A stretch of DNA of 64,000 nt from CAKXIK01 sp050947015 (lineage in GTDB: Bacteria > Bacillota > Clostridia > Oscillospirales > Acutalibacteraceae): NCBI GenBank assembly GCA_050947015.1, contig JBMNVT010000012.1:1-64000 (forward strand), given 5' to 3'. Shown piece after piece: positions 53,007 to 61,486 of this stretch. The notes beneath the pieces are model-generated. The model did not search any database. It saw nothing but the letters and a program-made list of their open reading frames with translations, and was not told where the DNA came from. Numbering within the stretch: position 1 is the first letter of the stretch; every line of letters begins with the position of its first letter. A program made the position numbers and the translations under genes.

Positions 53007-54026
53007 ATGGGAGTCACGCTTGCAATGGGATATGACCGTGAGATTTATGACAGTGCTATGGCCGTAATGTCCGACAGACGCAGCACGGCGAACCGAACCG
53101 CGCGGCAGCACCGTGAGGAGGTTCGGCAGAAATGCCCGCGCGCGCTGGAAATTGAACGCGAAATTTCCGGAGCGGGGTTGCGCGCCGCCAGACTGATTAT
53201 GACCGGAAAAGATGCGCAGCAGCAGATTGCCGCGCTTGCAGAAGAGAATCTGCGCCAGCAGCGCGAATTTGCCGAGGTGCTGCGCGAAGCGGGATTCGCG
53301 GAGGACTATATGGAGCCGCACTTTGCGTGCCAGGCGTGCCGCGACGAAGGCTACATCGACGGCAGAATGTGCGAATGCCTGAAGCTTTTGCTGCGGGAAA
53401 CCGCCCAACAGAAGCTCAATCGTCTGACGCCGCTCTCGCTCAGCTCTTTTGAGCGCTTTGATTTGTCGTATTATCCATCGGAGCCGGACGAGAAAACAGG
53501 CCTTTCGCCACGGCGGAAAATGGAGGATATTTTTCGTTTTTGCACCGGATATGCGCAGCGCTTTTCCTTGCATTCGCCGAGTATTCTGATGACTGGCGCC
53601 ACAGGCTTGGGAAAAACGCACCTTTCGCTTGCCATCGCCCGCGAGGTCATTGAAAAAGGGTACGGCGTGATTTACGGCTCGGCGCAGAATTTTATGCTGC
53701 AGATCGAACGGGAGCGTTTTGGAAGATCGGACAGCAGCGAGAGCGAACGTCAGCTTCAGGAGTGCGATTTGCTGATTCTGGATGATCTCGGTGTGGAATT
53801 TTTGACGCAGTTTGTCAGCGCAGCAGTCTATAACCTGATCAACACCAGACTGATGGCGGAGCGTCCTACCATTATCAGCACCAATCTTTCCATTTCAGAG
53901 CTGGAAAACCGTTATTCCGAACGGGTCGTATCCCGAATTATTGCAAACTACCGCATCCTGCCGTTTATCGGCCGAGACGTGCGCCAGCTTAAGCGCATGC
54001 GCGAGGCAGGTGTAAATTATCAATAA
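53007..54026 (+). CDS. dnaI: DnaI/DnaC-like helicase loader ATPase
   Basis: A 339-residue AAA+ loader. An N-terminal helical part carries a Cys cluster (CQACRDEGYIDGRMCEC, about residues 109-125), as in DnaI-type zinc modules. The ATPase has Walker A (GATGLGKTH), Walker B (LLILDDLG) and sensor 1 (IISTNLS). It should place the replicative helicase at origins with DnaD. The start (ATG 53007 or 53025) is uncertain because neither has a strong ribosome site. It ends at a strong terminator. Confidence 0.9.
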   Translation: MGVTLAMGYDREIYDSAMAVMSDRRSTANRTARQHREEVRQKCPRALEIEREISGAGLRAARLIMTGKDAQQQIAALAEENLRQQREFAEVLREAGFAEDYMEPHFACQACRDEGYIDGRMCECLKLLLRETAQQKLNRLTPLSLSSFERFDLSYYPSEPDEKTGLSPRRKMEDIFRFCTGYAQRFSLHSPSILMTGATGLGKTHLSLAIAREVIEKGYGVIYGSAQNFMLQIERERFGRSDSSESERQLQECDLLILDDLGVEFLTQFVSAAVYNLINTRLMAERPTIISTNLSISELENRYSERVVSRIIANYRILPFIGRDVRQLKRMREAGVNYQ

Positions 54027-54077
54027 AAAACAGTGCGTTCGGCGGCTATGGTTACCGAATGCACTGTTTTGTTTTTA
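54027..54077 (+). terminator. Terminator of dnaD-dnaI
   Basis: AAAACAGTGCGTTCGG pairs with CCGAATGCACTGTTTT (one bulge), then GTTTTTATT. Confidence 0.8.
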
Positions 54078-54134
54078 TTGGCAACATGGGCTGTGCAGAA
54101 AAGGCTTTCGGTGGCAAAACAGCAAAAACGTTTT

Positions 54135-54662
54135 TTAACAGGCGGCTGTTTGTTCACCGACAGAAATGCCGGAAGCACGCTGCTGTTGACGGCGCAGACG
54201 ATTGCGGCAGCGCAGCAGGCGAAATCGGTTATAACGCTGAATCATAATGTACGGCAGATGAACGACGGCGTTGAGTATGGCGCTGAGCATACGAAGCTCC
54301 CGGGGAGCCACCAACAGCAGCGCGGCGGAAAGCAGAAGATTCCCGGAATGAATCCATTCTCCACGACAGGTTTCCGTCAAAAACGTATCCAGATATTCCG
54401 GCGTAACGGTGTCTAAGTGTTCTTTTGAAAAGCCATCCTCCGGAATCCGCTGCGGCAGCTTGTCTTTCCAGGATTTGATATGAAAGCATCGCTGATAAAA
54501 TTTTCCGCCCTCCTCCCAGGAAAAGGCGCAGTAACGGCGGCGATCTGGCGAAAAACGCTCATCGGTTCCGCGGCAGCCCAAACGGAAAACAATATAGTAC
54601 CAAACGGCTGTAAAAAGAATGACAAATAAAAATTTCCAAAGCATGGAGTTCGGTTCAAACAT
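54135..54662 (-). CDS. Small membrane protein, CrtO-like acyltransferase candidate
   Basis: A 175-residue protein with an N-terminal membrane helix (WKFLFVILFTAVWYYIVF), a soluble middle (HIKSWKDKLPQRIPEDGFSK) and a second hydrophobic region ending at LPYIMIQRYNRFRLLR. The W-K-x-x-LP and QRYNR-x-R motifs recall a family often labelled glycosyl-4,4'-diaponeurosporenoate acyltransferase. No carotenoid genes are nearby, so the true substrate is doubtful. The ATG at 54662 follows AAAGG. It is convergent with dnaI. Confidence 0.55.
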   Translation of the reverse strand: MFEPNSMLWKFLFVILFTAVWYYIVFRLGCRGTDERFSPDRRRYCAFSWEEGGKFYQRCFHIKSWKDKLPQRIPEDGFSKEHLDTVTPEYLDTFLTETCRGEWIHSGNLLLSAALLLVAPRELRMLSAILNAVVHLPYIMIQRYNRFRLLRCRNRLRRQQQRASGISVGEQTAAC

Positions 54663-54836
54663 GTAACGCACCCTTTCTCAAGATTCCTGTTCTTTTTCTT
54701 CAGTATATCGTTCTTTTTTGAACAGAGCATTAACATACCGGAAAAAATCTGATAATTCACCCGGCCTGTGAAAAGGCAGGGGACGAAGAAGCAAATATTC
54801 TGTAAAGAAACCACCGGAAAGCACCTTTCGGTGGTT

Positions 54837-55532
54837 TCATGACTCTAAAAGCCTTTTCCGTTCGCGCCAGTCCGGCATCAATTCAGAAAGAAGGCGGTAA
54901 AAGGCCTGCGAATGATTGGGGTGCACAAAATGGATCAGCTCGTGCAGAACAACAAAATCAATGCAAACAGCGGGATGTTCCAACAGGCGAAGGTTGAGGG
55001 TAATCGCCTGCTTTTGCGGGCGACAGCTGCCCCACCGGCTTGTCATGCGGCGCACGGTGATGGACGGACGGAGAACACCGCTGCCTTGCAGCAAAGACAG
55101 CATTCTGCTGCAGGATTGGTCGAAGAAAGTTTTGCACATTTCCATGTTCCATTGTTGAAAAAGTCTTGCTCGCAGAGCGGCGTTTTCCGGTTCACAGAGC
55201 GTTAACAGCAGTTCGTTTTCTGCCAACTGCGCGCGGTTTTGTGTGCCAATGAGCACGCGGATACGAATTGGTTGTCCAAGCAGAGGAAAAGTTTCGCCGT
55301 CAGCAAACAAAATCAGCTGTGGCGGCGGCGCAGCAGCAAACCGTTCCAACGCACTGAGAATCCGGCCGGACTGGGAACGTAAAAAAGCCTCCACCGCGGA
55401 AACAGGCACGTTTTTTGCCGCGGAGACCCGTATGCTGCCGTTTGGGTGGATACGAAGGTTGATATTTTTCACTTTTTTCCGTAAAAAATCATAGACGACG
55501 GTGCGTCCGTTCAGTTCAATGGTACGCAGCAA
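54837..55532 (-). CDS. YgjP/DUF45-type zinc metallopeptidase
   Basis: A 231-residue protein with the motif VLHELIHFVHPNHSQAFY near residue 195, the HExxH-type zinc site of the YgjP/SprT-like group (the usual Glu is present: HELIH). MTSRWGSC is a second conserved family stretch. The protein is probably cytoplasmic; the substrate is unknown. It starts with TTG at 55532 behind a G-rich site, and a TATAAT-like box lies about 75 bp upstream at 55606-55611 on the minus strand. Confidence 0.85.
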   Translation of the reverse strand: MLRTIELNGRTVVYDFLRKKVKNINLRIHPNGSIRVSAAKNVPVSAVEAFLRSQSGRILSALERFAAAPPPQLILFADGETFPLLGQPIRIRVLIGTQNRAQLAENELLLTLCEPENAALRARLFQQWNMEMCKTFFDQSCSRMLSLLQGSGVLRPSITVRRMTSRWGSCRPQKQAITLNLRLLEHPAVCIDFVVLHELIHFVHPNHSQAFYRLLSELMPDWRERKRLLES

Positions 55533-55615
55533 TTGATCGGCCCCCTATTTTTTATCATCATACAAAATCCGTTTTGCCGCTATATCAGTTCACCATATCA
55601 CGTTAATTATAGCAT

Positions 55616-55661
55616 AAAAAATCCCGCAAATCGCATTCTGTCGCGATCTACGGGATTTTTT
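55616..55661 (-). terminator. Terminator of the tRNA-Arg gene
   Basis: A 19-bp stem with two mismatches (55616-55634 with 55643-55661) ending in six T on the minus strand, just downstream of the tRNA. Confidence 0.85.
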
Positions 55662-55665
55662 CAAT

Positions 55666-55742
55666 TGGCCCACCCGGAGGGACTCGAACCCCCGCCCTTC
55701 AGAATCGGAATCTGCTATTATATCCATCTTAACTACGGGTGG
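55666..55742 (-). tRNA. tRNA-Arg (anticodon CCG)
   Basis: A 77-base cloverleaf can be folded by hand: acceptor CCACCCG/CGGGTGG, D-arm GTTA...TAAT with GG and A20 in the loop, anticodon loop TTCCGAT, T-arm GGGGG/CCCTC with loop TTCGAGT, discriminator G and encoded CCA. Anticodon CCG reads CGG (Arg), and A20 fits arginine identity. Odd points are a C1-G72 pair and a G27-A43 mismatch. Confidence 0.9.
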
Positions 55743-55766
55743 ATGTGCCGTCAGAATTGCTAACAT

Positions 55767-55795
55767 AGTATAGCACAATTGCCCGGACAAATCAA
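55767..55795 (-). promoter_or_regulatory. Promoter of tRNA-Arg
   Basis: On the minus strand TTGATT (55790-55795) and TATACT (55767-55772), 17 bp apart. Confidence 0.55.
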
Positions 55796-56002
55796 TGTTT
55801 TTTTCCCGTGAGAAACGCAAAAACCTTTTTTGAAGGTTTTTTGAGTGCGGAGAAGGCCGGAAAAATCAAAAATCCGGCAAGATTCCCGTGCAAATCCGGT
55901 GAAAAAGTTGTATAATTAACAATTATGAAACCGTGGGCGTGATGATGAGAACGAATCGGAGATGTTTCAGCAAAAATTTCACCACGGCGAAAGGATTTCA
56001 GA

Positions 56003-56845
56003 ATGAAAAAATCACCGGTTGAATTTACCAGCGCGGAGCTGCCGCAGGCGCTCTTGCCCAAAGCATTGGACGGGCTGCGCATCTGTCATATGAGCGATTT
56101 TCATTCGTCGCGCTTTGCCGACCACGGGGAGCTGATTGCGCGGCGGGTTCGGGAGTTTTCCCCGGAACTGATCCTTGTGACAGGGGATATGGCCGACTGC
56201 TCAAAGGACCGCTGTGCGAAGTACTTTTTCTCCGTGGCAGACAGGCTTGCCGGTTTTCCGATGGTTTGCAGCCCAGGGAACCACGAGCTGCGCATCGGCA
56301 GGCAGAAAATGCCGGAGGAACTGGAGACTGCCCTTGTCGCAAGAGGCATCCCGCTGCTTTACAATGCGCAGGCGGAGCTTTGCATCCGGGGAGAACAGTT
56401 GCCTTTGTTTGGTTATCTGCAGGGATTCCGCTGGTTTACGGAGCGCGGCGAAAAGCACGCCAGACTTCGGCAGGATATTACCGAAAGAGATGTCGCACTT
56501 GCGCTGGGACAATGTCCGCGCAGCCGCTTTTCCATCCTGCTTGCGCATGATCCGGCTCCGTTTGCCGCATATGCCGATTGGGGTGCGCCGTTGGTGTTGT
56601 CCGGCCATATTCACGGCGGACAGATCCGACTGCCCCGGCTGGGCGGAGTGCTTTCCCCGGCGCACCGCTTTTTCCCGGAATATTCTGCGGGAATTTACCG
56701 CCGGGGAGGCAGCACACTGGTGGTGTCGCGTGGGCTGAGCGTCAGCGAAATGCCCCGGATTAACAACCGTCCGGAGGTTGCGTTTTTGACACTCAGAAAC
56801 AAGGAGCTTGCGAAAAAAACTCCTGTGGCAGAAAGTTTTGTTTGA
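56003..56845 (+). CDS. Metallophosphoesterase
   Basis: A 280-residue calcineurin-like phosphoesterase. All five metal/phosphate motifs are visible: CHMSDFHS, VTGDMAD, SPGNHE, LAHDP and LSGHIHGGQ. It resembles YaeI/YkuE-type enzymes acting at the membrane or on lipid-linked phosphates, but there is no clear membrane helix. AAAGGA precedes the ATG. It lies 31 bp upstream of the YdcF gene and is probably in one operon with it. Confidence 0.88.
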   Translation: MKKSPVEFTSAELPQALLPKALDGLRICHMSDFHSSRFADHGELIARRVREFSPELILVTGDMADCSKDRCAKYFFSVADRLAGFPMVCSPGNHELRIGRQKMPEELETALVARGIPLLYNAQAELCIRGEQLPLFGYLQGFRWFTERGEKHARLRQDITERDVALALGQCPRSRFSILLAHDPAPFAAYADWGAPLVLSGHIHGGQIRLPRLGGVLSPAHRFFPEYSAGIYRRGGSTLVVSRGLSVSEMPRINNRPEVAFLTLRNKELAKKTPVAESFV

Positions 56846-56876
56846 AAGCGGACAAACGAAGGGAAGGATGACTGCT

Positions 56877-57686
56877 ATGCTGAAGCGACAGAATTTCTCT
56901 GCGCCAAAAGGGGCGGTGATTCTGCGCGCAGCGATTGCGCTGACGGCGGTGGGAATGATCGTCTGGGCTTTGCTGCCCGCCGTTTGGTTTTCTATTTTTA
57001 ATCTGGGGACAGCCGCGCTGCTGGCGGCGTTTTCCCCGGTTTTTCTTGCGGCTGTTTTCTGGCCTCAGGTACGCCGGGCAGGCTCCCGGTTGTATCGAAA
57101 AAAGGTGGGGAAATGGCTGATGCGCTTTGCAGCGCTGTTGCTTGTTGCAGGGGCAGGTTTTGGAGCTGCTGCTGCCGGAATGATGATCGCGGCGGCGCAC
57201 ACCGGGCCCGAAAACGACCGCACCCTGCCGGTGATTGTGCTCGGCTGCCAGACCAACGGCTATGAACCGTCGCCGATGCTGCTTTCTCGGCTGCAAAAGG
57301 CAAAGGAATATCTGGATGCGCATCCGGAGGCGATCGCAATTGTCTCCGGGGGAAAGGGAGAAAACGAAGGCGTTTCCGAAGCGGAATCCATGCGGGCGTG
57401 GCTCGAACAGAACGGGGTCGAACCGGGAAGGATTCTGAAGGAAGAGGAGTCAGTCAGCACAGAGGAAAATATCCGATTTTCGGCGCAGCTGATGAACAGG
57501 GAACGACTTGGTGCGCAGGCGCTGATTGTGACCGACTGGTGGCACGAATTGCGCGCGGCTTACTGGGCGCGGCAAAACGGCATTTTGGCTGCGGCAGAGC
57601 CTTGCGCAACCTGGGCGCCGCTGCTTCCGGTCTTTTTTGCGCGCGAGCTTTGCGGCGTTGCCCGGCTGCTGTTGGCGGGATATTGA
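56877..57686 (+). CDS. YdcF/DUF218 family membrane protein
   Basis: A 269-residue protein with three N-terminal membrane segments (about 15-37, 40-62, 80-105) and a DUF218 domain. The domain starts IVLGCQTNG, contains RLQKAKEYLDAHPE and VSGGKGENEGVSEAE, and ends with a Glu/Asn-rich STEENIRFS. The family binds nucleotide-like ligands and is linked to envelope functions. The ATG at 56877 is preferred over 56868, which overlaps its ribosome site. Confidence 0.82.
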   Translation: MLKRQNFSAPKGAVILRAAIALTAVGMIVWALLPAVWFSIFNLGTAALLAAFSPVFLAAVFWPQVRRAGSRLYRKKVGKWLMRFAALLLVAGAGFGAAAAGMMIAAAHTGPENDRTLPVIVLGCQTNGYEPSPMLLSRLQKAKEYLDAHPEAIAIVSGGKGENEGVSEAESMRAWLEQNGVEPGRILKEEESVSTEENIRFSAQLMNRERLGAQALIVTDWWHELRAAYWARQNGILAAAEPCATWAPLLPVFFARELCGVARLLLAGY

Positions 57687-57829
57687 GAATGCACCCAAAA
57701 ACGATGGAAGCGCCCGGTCGGGCGTTGACCTTTTTGCCATGTTGCTATAAAATAAAAACAGACAGCCCGCAAGGCGCTGCACTGCCGGAACCGCCGTGCG
57801 CGGTTCGCGAAAAAGGAATGATACTCAGC

Positions 57830-58498
57830 ATGATTCAAATTGCCCCTTCTATTCTTTCCGCCGACTTTGCATCTCTCGGCAATGACATCCGCCGCGTTGA
57901 ACAGGCGGGGGCGGATGTCGTTCATATCGACGTCATGGACGGCGTGTTTGTGCCGAACCTTTCGATTGGATTACCGGTAGTGAAATGTGTGCGTCCGGTC
58001 TCCGCTCTTCCGTTTGATGTTCATCTGATGATTGTCGAGCCGTGGAAATATCTTGAGGCGTTTGCCAAAGCGGGCGCCGACTGGCTAACCTTTCATCTGG
58101 AAACTTCATCGGATCCCGGCGTGATTCACGCGGCGCTGCAGAAGATTCAAAGCCTTGGGATGAAGGCGGGGCTTTCCGTCAAACCGGCGACTCCGCCCGA
58201 GGCAATTTTTCCGTTTCTCGGCGGGCTTGATCTTGTGCTGGTAATGACGGTGGAACCGGGCTTCGGTAATCAGAAAATGATTCCGGAATGCCTGGAAAAA
58301 GTCCGAGTGATCCGGCAGGAGGCCGAACGCCGGGGGGTATCGCCTCTGATTTCCATCGATGGCGGCGTCAATGCTGCCACAGCGGAGGCCGCGCGTGCCA
58401 GCGGTTGTGATATTATGGTGGCAGGCAGCGCGGTTTTTGGCGCGGAAGAACCTGCGCAGATGATTCGTTTGCTGCGCGGCGGAAATCGGAACGGATGA
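57830..58498 (+). CDS. rpe: Ribulose-phosphate 3-epimerase
   Basis: A 222-residue TIM barrel of the pentose phosphate pathway. Diagnostic motifs are IAPSILSADFASLG, VHIDVMDGVFVPN, FDVHLMI, MTVEPGFGNQ and ISIDGGVN. GSAVFGAEEP is the phosphate loop. The ATG at 57830 is in the AAGGA window; an ATG at 57818 overlaps it. It begins a run of closely spaced genes with the Rnf-like operon (34 bp to the first). Confidence 0.93.
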   Translation: MIQIAPSILSADFASLGNDIRRVEQAGADVVHIDVMDGVFVPNLSIGLPVVKCVRPVSALPFDVHLMIVEPWKYLEAFAKAGADWLTFHLETSSDPGVIHAALQKIQSLGMKAGLSVKPATPPEAIFPFLGGLDLVLVMTVEPGFGNQKMIPECLEKVRVIRQEAERRGVSPLISIDGGVNAATAEAARASGCDIMVAGSAVFGAEEPAQMIRLLRGGNRNG

Positions 58499-58532
58499 TT
58501 TTCAAAATTTGATTTGGAAAGGCGTGATTGCG

Positions 58533-59849
58533 ATGACCCATCTGCTGCTTCATCCCGGCGTTCGCATTGACGATATGCGCGCGGCTGCCTTTAAGCGGCC
58601 GCTGTTGAGTCTGCCGGAGGGCGAAGAACTGCTGCTGCCGGTCTGCTCGGCAAAGGAACGCGGCACGGCTCAGGTGATTTCCAAGGGCGAACGGGTTCGT
58701 CGCTTTGAACCGCTTGCCCGCGACGGAGATGGCCTTCCGCTGTGCTATGCGCCGACGGCGGGAACCGTTGACGGATGTGTGGCAAAAGATATTCCCGGCC
58801 GGGGGAAGATGATCTGTGTCCGCCTGATTCCGGGCAGCGGAGAGCATGCGGCCCGCACGCTTTCCCGGCCCAGCCGCACGGAAGCGACGCCGCAGAAGAT
58901 TCTGCGAGCGGCCGGGCTTTTGCGTCTGGATGACGAAACAGACGGCGAGCCACTGCAGGAAAAGTTGGAGCGTTATCGCAGCGAGGAAATTGATACGCTG
59001 GTCTGTGATGCGTTGTGTGACGATCCGTTTATGGCGGACGGGCTTTGCGCGCTGACCGAAATGACGGAAGAGGTCTGTGACGGTTTGCAGCTGGCGGCAA
59101 AGGCCTGTGGATGCGGTAGGATGCTGATCGCCGTTTTTCGTGCACAGGCCGCCGGTTTTGGAGCGGTTCAGCGTCTGAAGAGCAGTCTGGACGGCTGCGA
59201 GCTGCTGAACATTAACGGGAAATATCCGGTCTGGCCGGCGCTGAAAAGGCTGCGTCGTTTTGCAGATCAAAAACTGGGTCGAATCGGCGTGCAGGCTTGT
59301 CTTCAGCTCAGCCGTGCCGTTCGTCTGGGGCGGCCTGCAGAACGTTGTGTGATTACGGTTTCCGGGGACGGTGTGCAGAAACCGCAAAATCTCAGTGTGC
59401 TGATCGGCACACCGGTTTCCGAAGTTCTTGCACATACAGCACTTTCGGAAGAGGATGACATTGCTGCGGTCGTCGTGCATGGTGCTTTTGCCGGGCATGC
59501 GGTTGCGGATTTGGAGACGCCGGTGCTTGCCGATACCCGGTGTGTTTTGGCAATGACGCGCCGCGCCGGCAGAAGAAAAAGCGGTTGTATCGGCTGCGGC
59601 CGGTGCAACGAGGTTTGCGGAGAAAATGTATTCGTCAGCGAGGCTGGCCGCGCGGTAAGGCGAGGCCGGCCGGAGGAGGCGCTGCTGTACGGAGCAGAGC
59701 GTTGTATTGGCTGCCGCGCATGCGACGTGGTGTGCCCCGGGGGGACCAATCCGTCGGAGCTGGTGCTTGGCACATTGCCGCCCAAGGCGAAACGGCTGGT
59801 TTTTTCCGAAAAAAAAGCGTGCGAAAGGAATGGCGGAAATCATGATTAA
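58533..59849 (+). CDS. RnfC-like iron-sulfur subunit lacking the flavin/NADH loop
   Basis: A 438-residue protein of RnfC length. The N-terminal barrel-sandwich part (PLCYAPTAGTVDG), the SLBB-like part (ITVSGDGVQKPQNLSVLIGT) and two C-terminal 4Fe-4S motifs (CIGCGRCNEVC at 352-362 and CIGCRACDVVC at 391-401) are kept. Family members bind NADH and FMN through a Gly-rich loop of the GMGGAAFPT type and an ECEPY-type segment; here the matching region reads ILRAAGLLRLDD and LVCDALCDDPFM. NADH oxidation in the classic way is therefore doubtful. GGAAAGG precedes the ATG. Confidence 0.8.
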   Translation: MTHLLLHPGVRIDDMRAAAFKRPLLSLPEGEELLLPVCSAKERGTAQVISKGERVRRFEPLARDGDGLPLCYAPTAGTVDGCVAKDIPGRGKMICVRLIPGSGEHAARTLSRPSRTEATPQKILRAAGLLRLDDETDGEPLQEKLERYRSEEIDTLVCDALCDDPFMADGLCALTEMTEEVCDGLQLAAKACGCGRMLIAVFRAQAAGFGAVQRLKSSLDGCELLNINGKYPVWPALKRLRRFADQKLGRIGVQACLQLSRAVRLGRPAERCVITVSGDGVQKPQNLSVLIGTPVSEVLAHTALSEEDDIAAVVVHGAFAGHAVADLETPVLADTRCVLAMTRRAGRRKSGCIGCGRCNEVCGENVFVSEAGRAVRRGRPEEALLYGAERCIGCRACDVVCPGGTNPSELVLGTLPPKAKRLVFSEKKACERNGGNHD

Positions 59850-60858
59850 GCTTACCGAACAACATGCGCCGTTCTGGAGGCATGGCGAATCTGCCCGCAG
59901 CATGGCCGCCGACCGGTTGGCGGCCTGTGCGGTGTTGTTGGTGCTGCCGGTTGTGCGCTATGGGCTTCGGCCTCTGTTGATGACGCTGGCCGTTATGCTG
60001 ACCGCGGTGTTGACCGAAATGCTGATGTGCCTTTTTTTGCGGCGGGAGGTGCGAGTCGCCGATTTGGATTCGCTTGTGATCGGTGCAATGATCGCGCTGT
60101 TGATGCCGGTAAACGTCGCCTATTATGTGCCGGCGTTTGCGGCTGTTTTTGCGGTTGCCGTCGCAAAGATGCCGTTTGGTGGTACAGGCCGCGCCCCGTT
60201 TGAACCGGTGGCGGCGGGTGTGGCGTTTTCCGTGCTCTGTTTTCCGTCACTGATTTTCGCCTATTGTTCCCCCGCAGCCGGCCGGCTCGACCTGAACATT
60301 TTCGCGGCGGCCGAAGCGGCAGCGGCTCAGTCCCCGGCGGCCATGCTCCGCGCAGGCGCCCGCCCGGTATTGCTGCTCTCCGAAATGTTCACCGGCAACG
60401 TGGCGGCACCGGTCGGCGCGGCAACGGTGGTGGTTGTGGCGGCAGCGGCACTCTTCCTTTATTTTCGCCATGCGGCCCGTTGGGAAATCACAGTGTGCTT
60501 TATGGGCGCGGCAGCACTGGTGGCAGCGCTGTTTCCGCGGATTTCTACCGGCAGGGCGGATTCCGTAGTCATCGAGCTTTCCGCAGGTTCGCTGGCGTTC
60601 TGCGCCGCGTTTTTGGCGACCAACACGACGAATGCGCCCAAGCTGCCGCTGGCACGCTGCTTTTACGGATTTTTAGGCGGGCTGGTTACGATGCTGTTTC
60701 GCTATTTCGGTGCCTATGAACAGGGCGCTGTTTTTGCAATTCTTCTGGTGAATACGACGGCGGCCCCGTTGGACCGTTTGGCGTGGAAGCTGACCGGAGA
60801 GGAGAGAAAAAACGATGACGGAGAAAAACGAACCGACCCGGCAAAGGAATCTGCGTGA
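59842..60858 (+). CDS. RnfD-like membrane subunit lacking the FMN-Thr motif
   Basis: A 338-residue protein with about nine membrane segments. AVLTEMLM, GAMIALLMPVNV, FGGTGRAPFEPVA, EMFTGNVAAPVG and FRYFGAYEQGAVFAILLVN follow the RnfD/NqrB pattern. In normal RnfD, a Thr in an SGATP-type motif carries covalent FMN shortly before the GN-x-x-GS loop; here that stretch is AAAAQSPAAML, with no Thr. The ATG at 59842 overlaps the rnfC-like stop by 8 bp; an ATG at 59830 is possible. The next gene starts 44 bp before its end, leaving no room for rnfG. Confidence 0.8.
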   Translation: MIKLTEQHAPFWRHGESARSMAADRLAACAVLLVLPVVRYGLRPLLMTLAVMLTAVLTEMLMCLFLRREVRVADLDSLVIGAMIALLMPVNVAYYVPAFAAVFAVAVAKMPFGGTGRAPFEPVAAGVAFSVLCFPSLIFAYCSPAAGRLDLNIFAAAEAAAAQSPAAMLRAGARPVLLLSEMFTGNVAAPVGAATVVVVAAAALFLYFRHAARWEITVCFMGAAALVAALFPRISTGRADSVVIELSAGSLAFCAAFLATNTTNAPKLPLARCFYGFLGGLVTMLFRYFGAYEQGAVFAILLVNTTAAPLDRLAWKLTGEERKNDDGEKRTDPAKESA

Positions 60859-61462
60859 TGAAGTGGTGCAGAGCCTTCGCACCAACGGGCTTTATGCAGC
60901 GCCGGTTCTTTCCGGAGCAATGGGTATTTGCGTTCCGGTAATTGCAGCCACAACCCTCCGCAGCGGCGTGATCCTTTCGCTGATTTTTTCGTTGCTGCTG
61001 GTGCCGGTGTGTGTGCTGTCAAGCCTTTGCTTTGCTTATCTGCCGAAGTATCTGAGAATTGCGGCGGTTGTGTTGACGGCGTCGGTGGTCTTTGCCGGGG
61101 CGTCGGGGTTGGTGCAGATCTTTTTCGGTCGCGCCGCGTCACTGTATCAGATTTATGCGCCGCTGCTGATCGTCAGCTCGCTGCTGATCAGCCGTGCCGA
61201 TCAGTTTGCCGTGCGGCAGAGCATCGGTATCGCCGCCGCGGATAGCGCTGCCTGCGCCATCGGCTTTGCGTTGGTCAGCTGTACGGTAGGCGCTGTGCGC
61301 GAACTGCTTGGCAGCGGAACGCTCTACGGAACTGCCGTTTTGCCTACGCTTGTTCCGAACCGGATGGCGGGAGCGCCGTTCTTTGGGTTTATTGTGCTCG
61401 GTTTTCTTGCGGCGGCGGCGAAATCACTCCGGCTGCGCGCAGAGGAGAAACACCAGCGCTGA
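60815..61462 (+). CDS. RnfE-like membrane subunit
   Basis: A 215-residue protein with six hydrophobic segments. Features of RnfE are YAAPVLSGAMGICVP, YAPLLIVSSLLISRADQFAV and GAVRELLGSGTLYG. Normal RnfE has Cys in an LCP motif and in a VNC motif; the first is kept (GICVP) but the second reads VSSLL. With one Cys from this chain and one from the RnfA-like chain, the shared 2Fe-2S centre could not form in the usual way. GGAGAGGAGAG lies before the ATG at 60815, inside the RnfD-like gene. Confidence 0.8.
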   Translation: MTEKNEPTRQRNLRDEVVQSLRTNGLYAAPVLSGAMGICVPVIAATTLRSGVILSLIFSLLLVPVCVLSSLCFAYLPKYLRIAAVVLTASVVFAGASGLVQIFFGRAASLYQIYAPLLIVSSLLISRADQFAVRQSIGIAAADSAACAIGFALVSCTVGAVRELLGSGTLYGTAVLPTLVPNRMAGAPFFGFIVLGFLAAAAKSLRLRAEEKHQR

Positions 61463-61486
61463 CGTTCAAGAGGGAGGATCGTTGCA

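Noticed and set aside
58413..59903. Minus-strand frame of 496 codons opposite the RnfC-like gene
   Set aside because: The plus strand has clear iron-sulfur motifs, ribosome site and operon spacing; the minus frame is its shadow.
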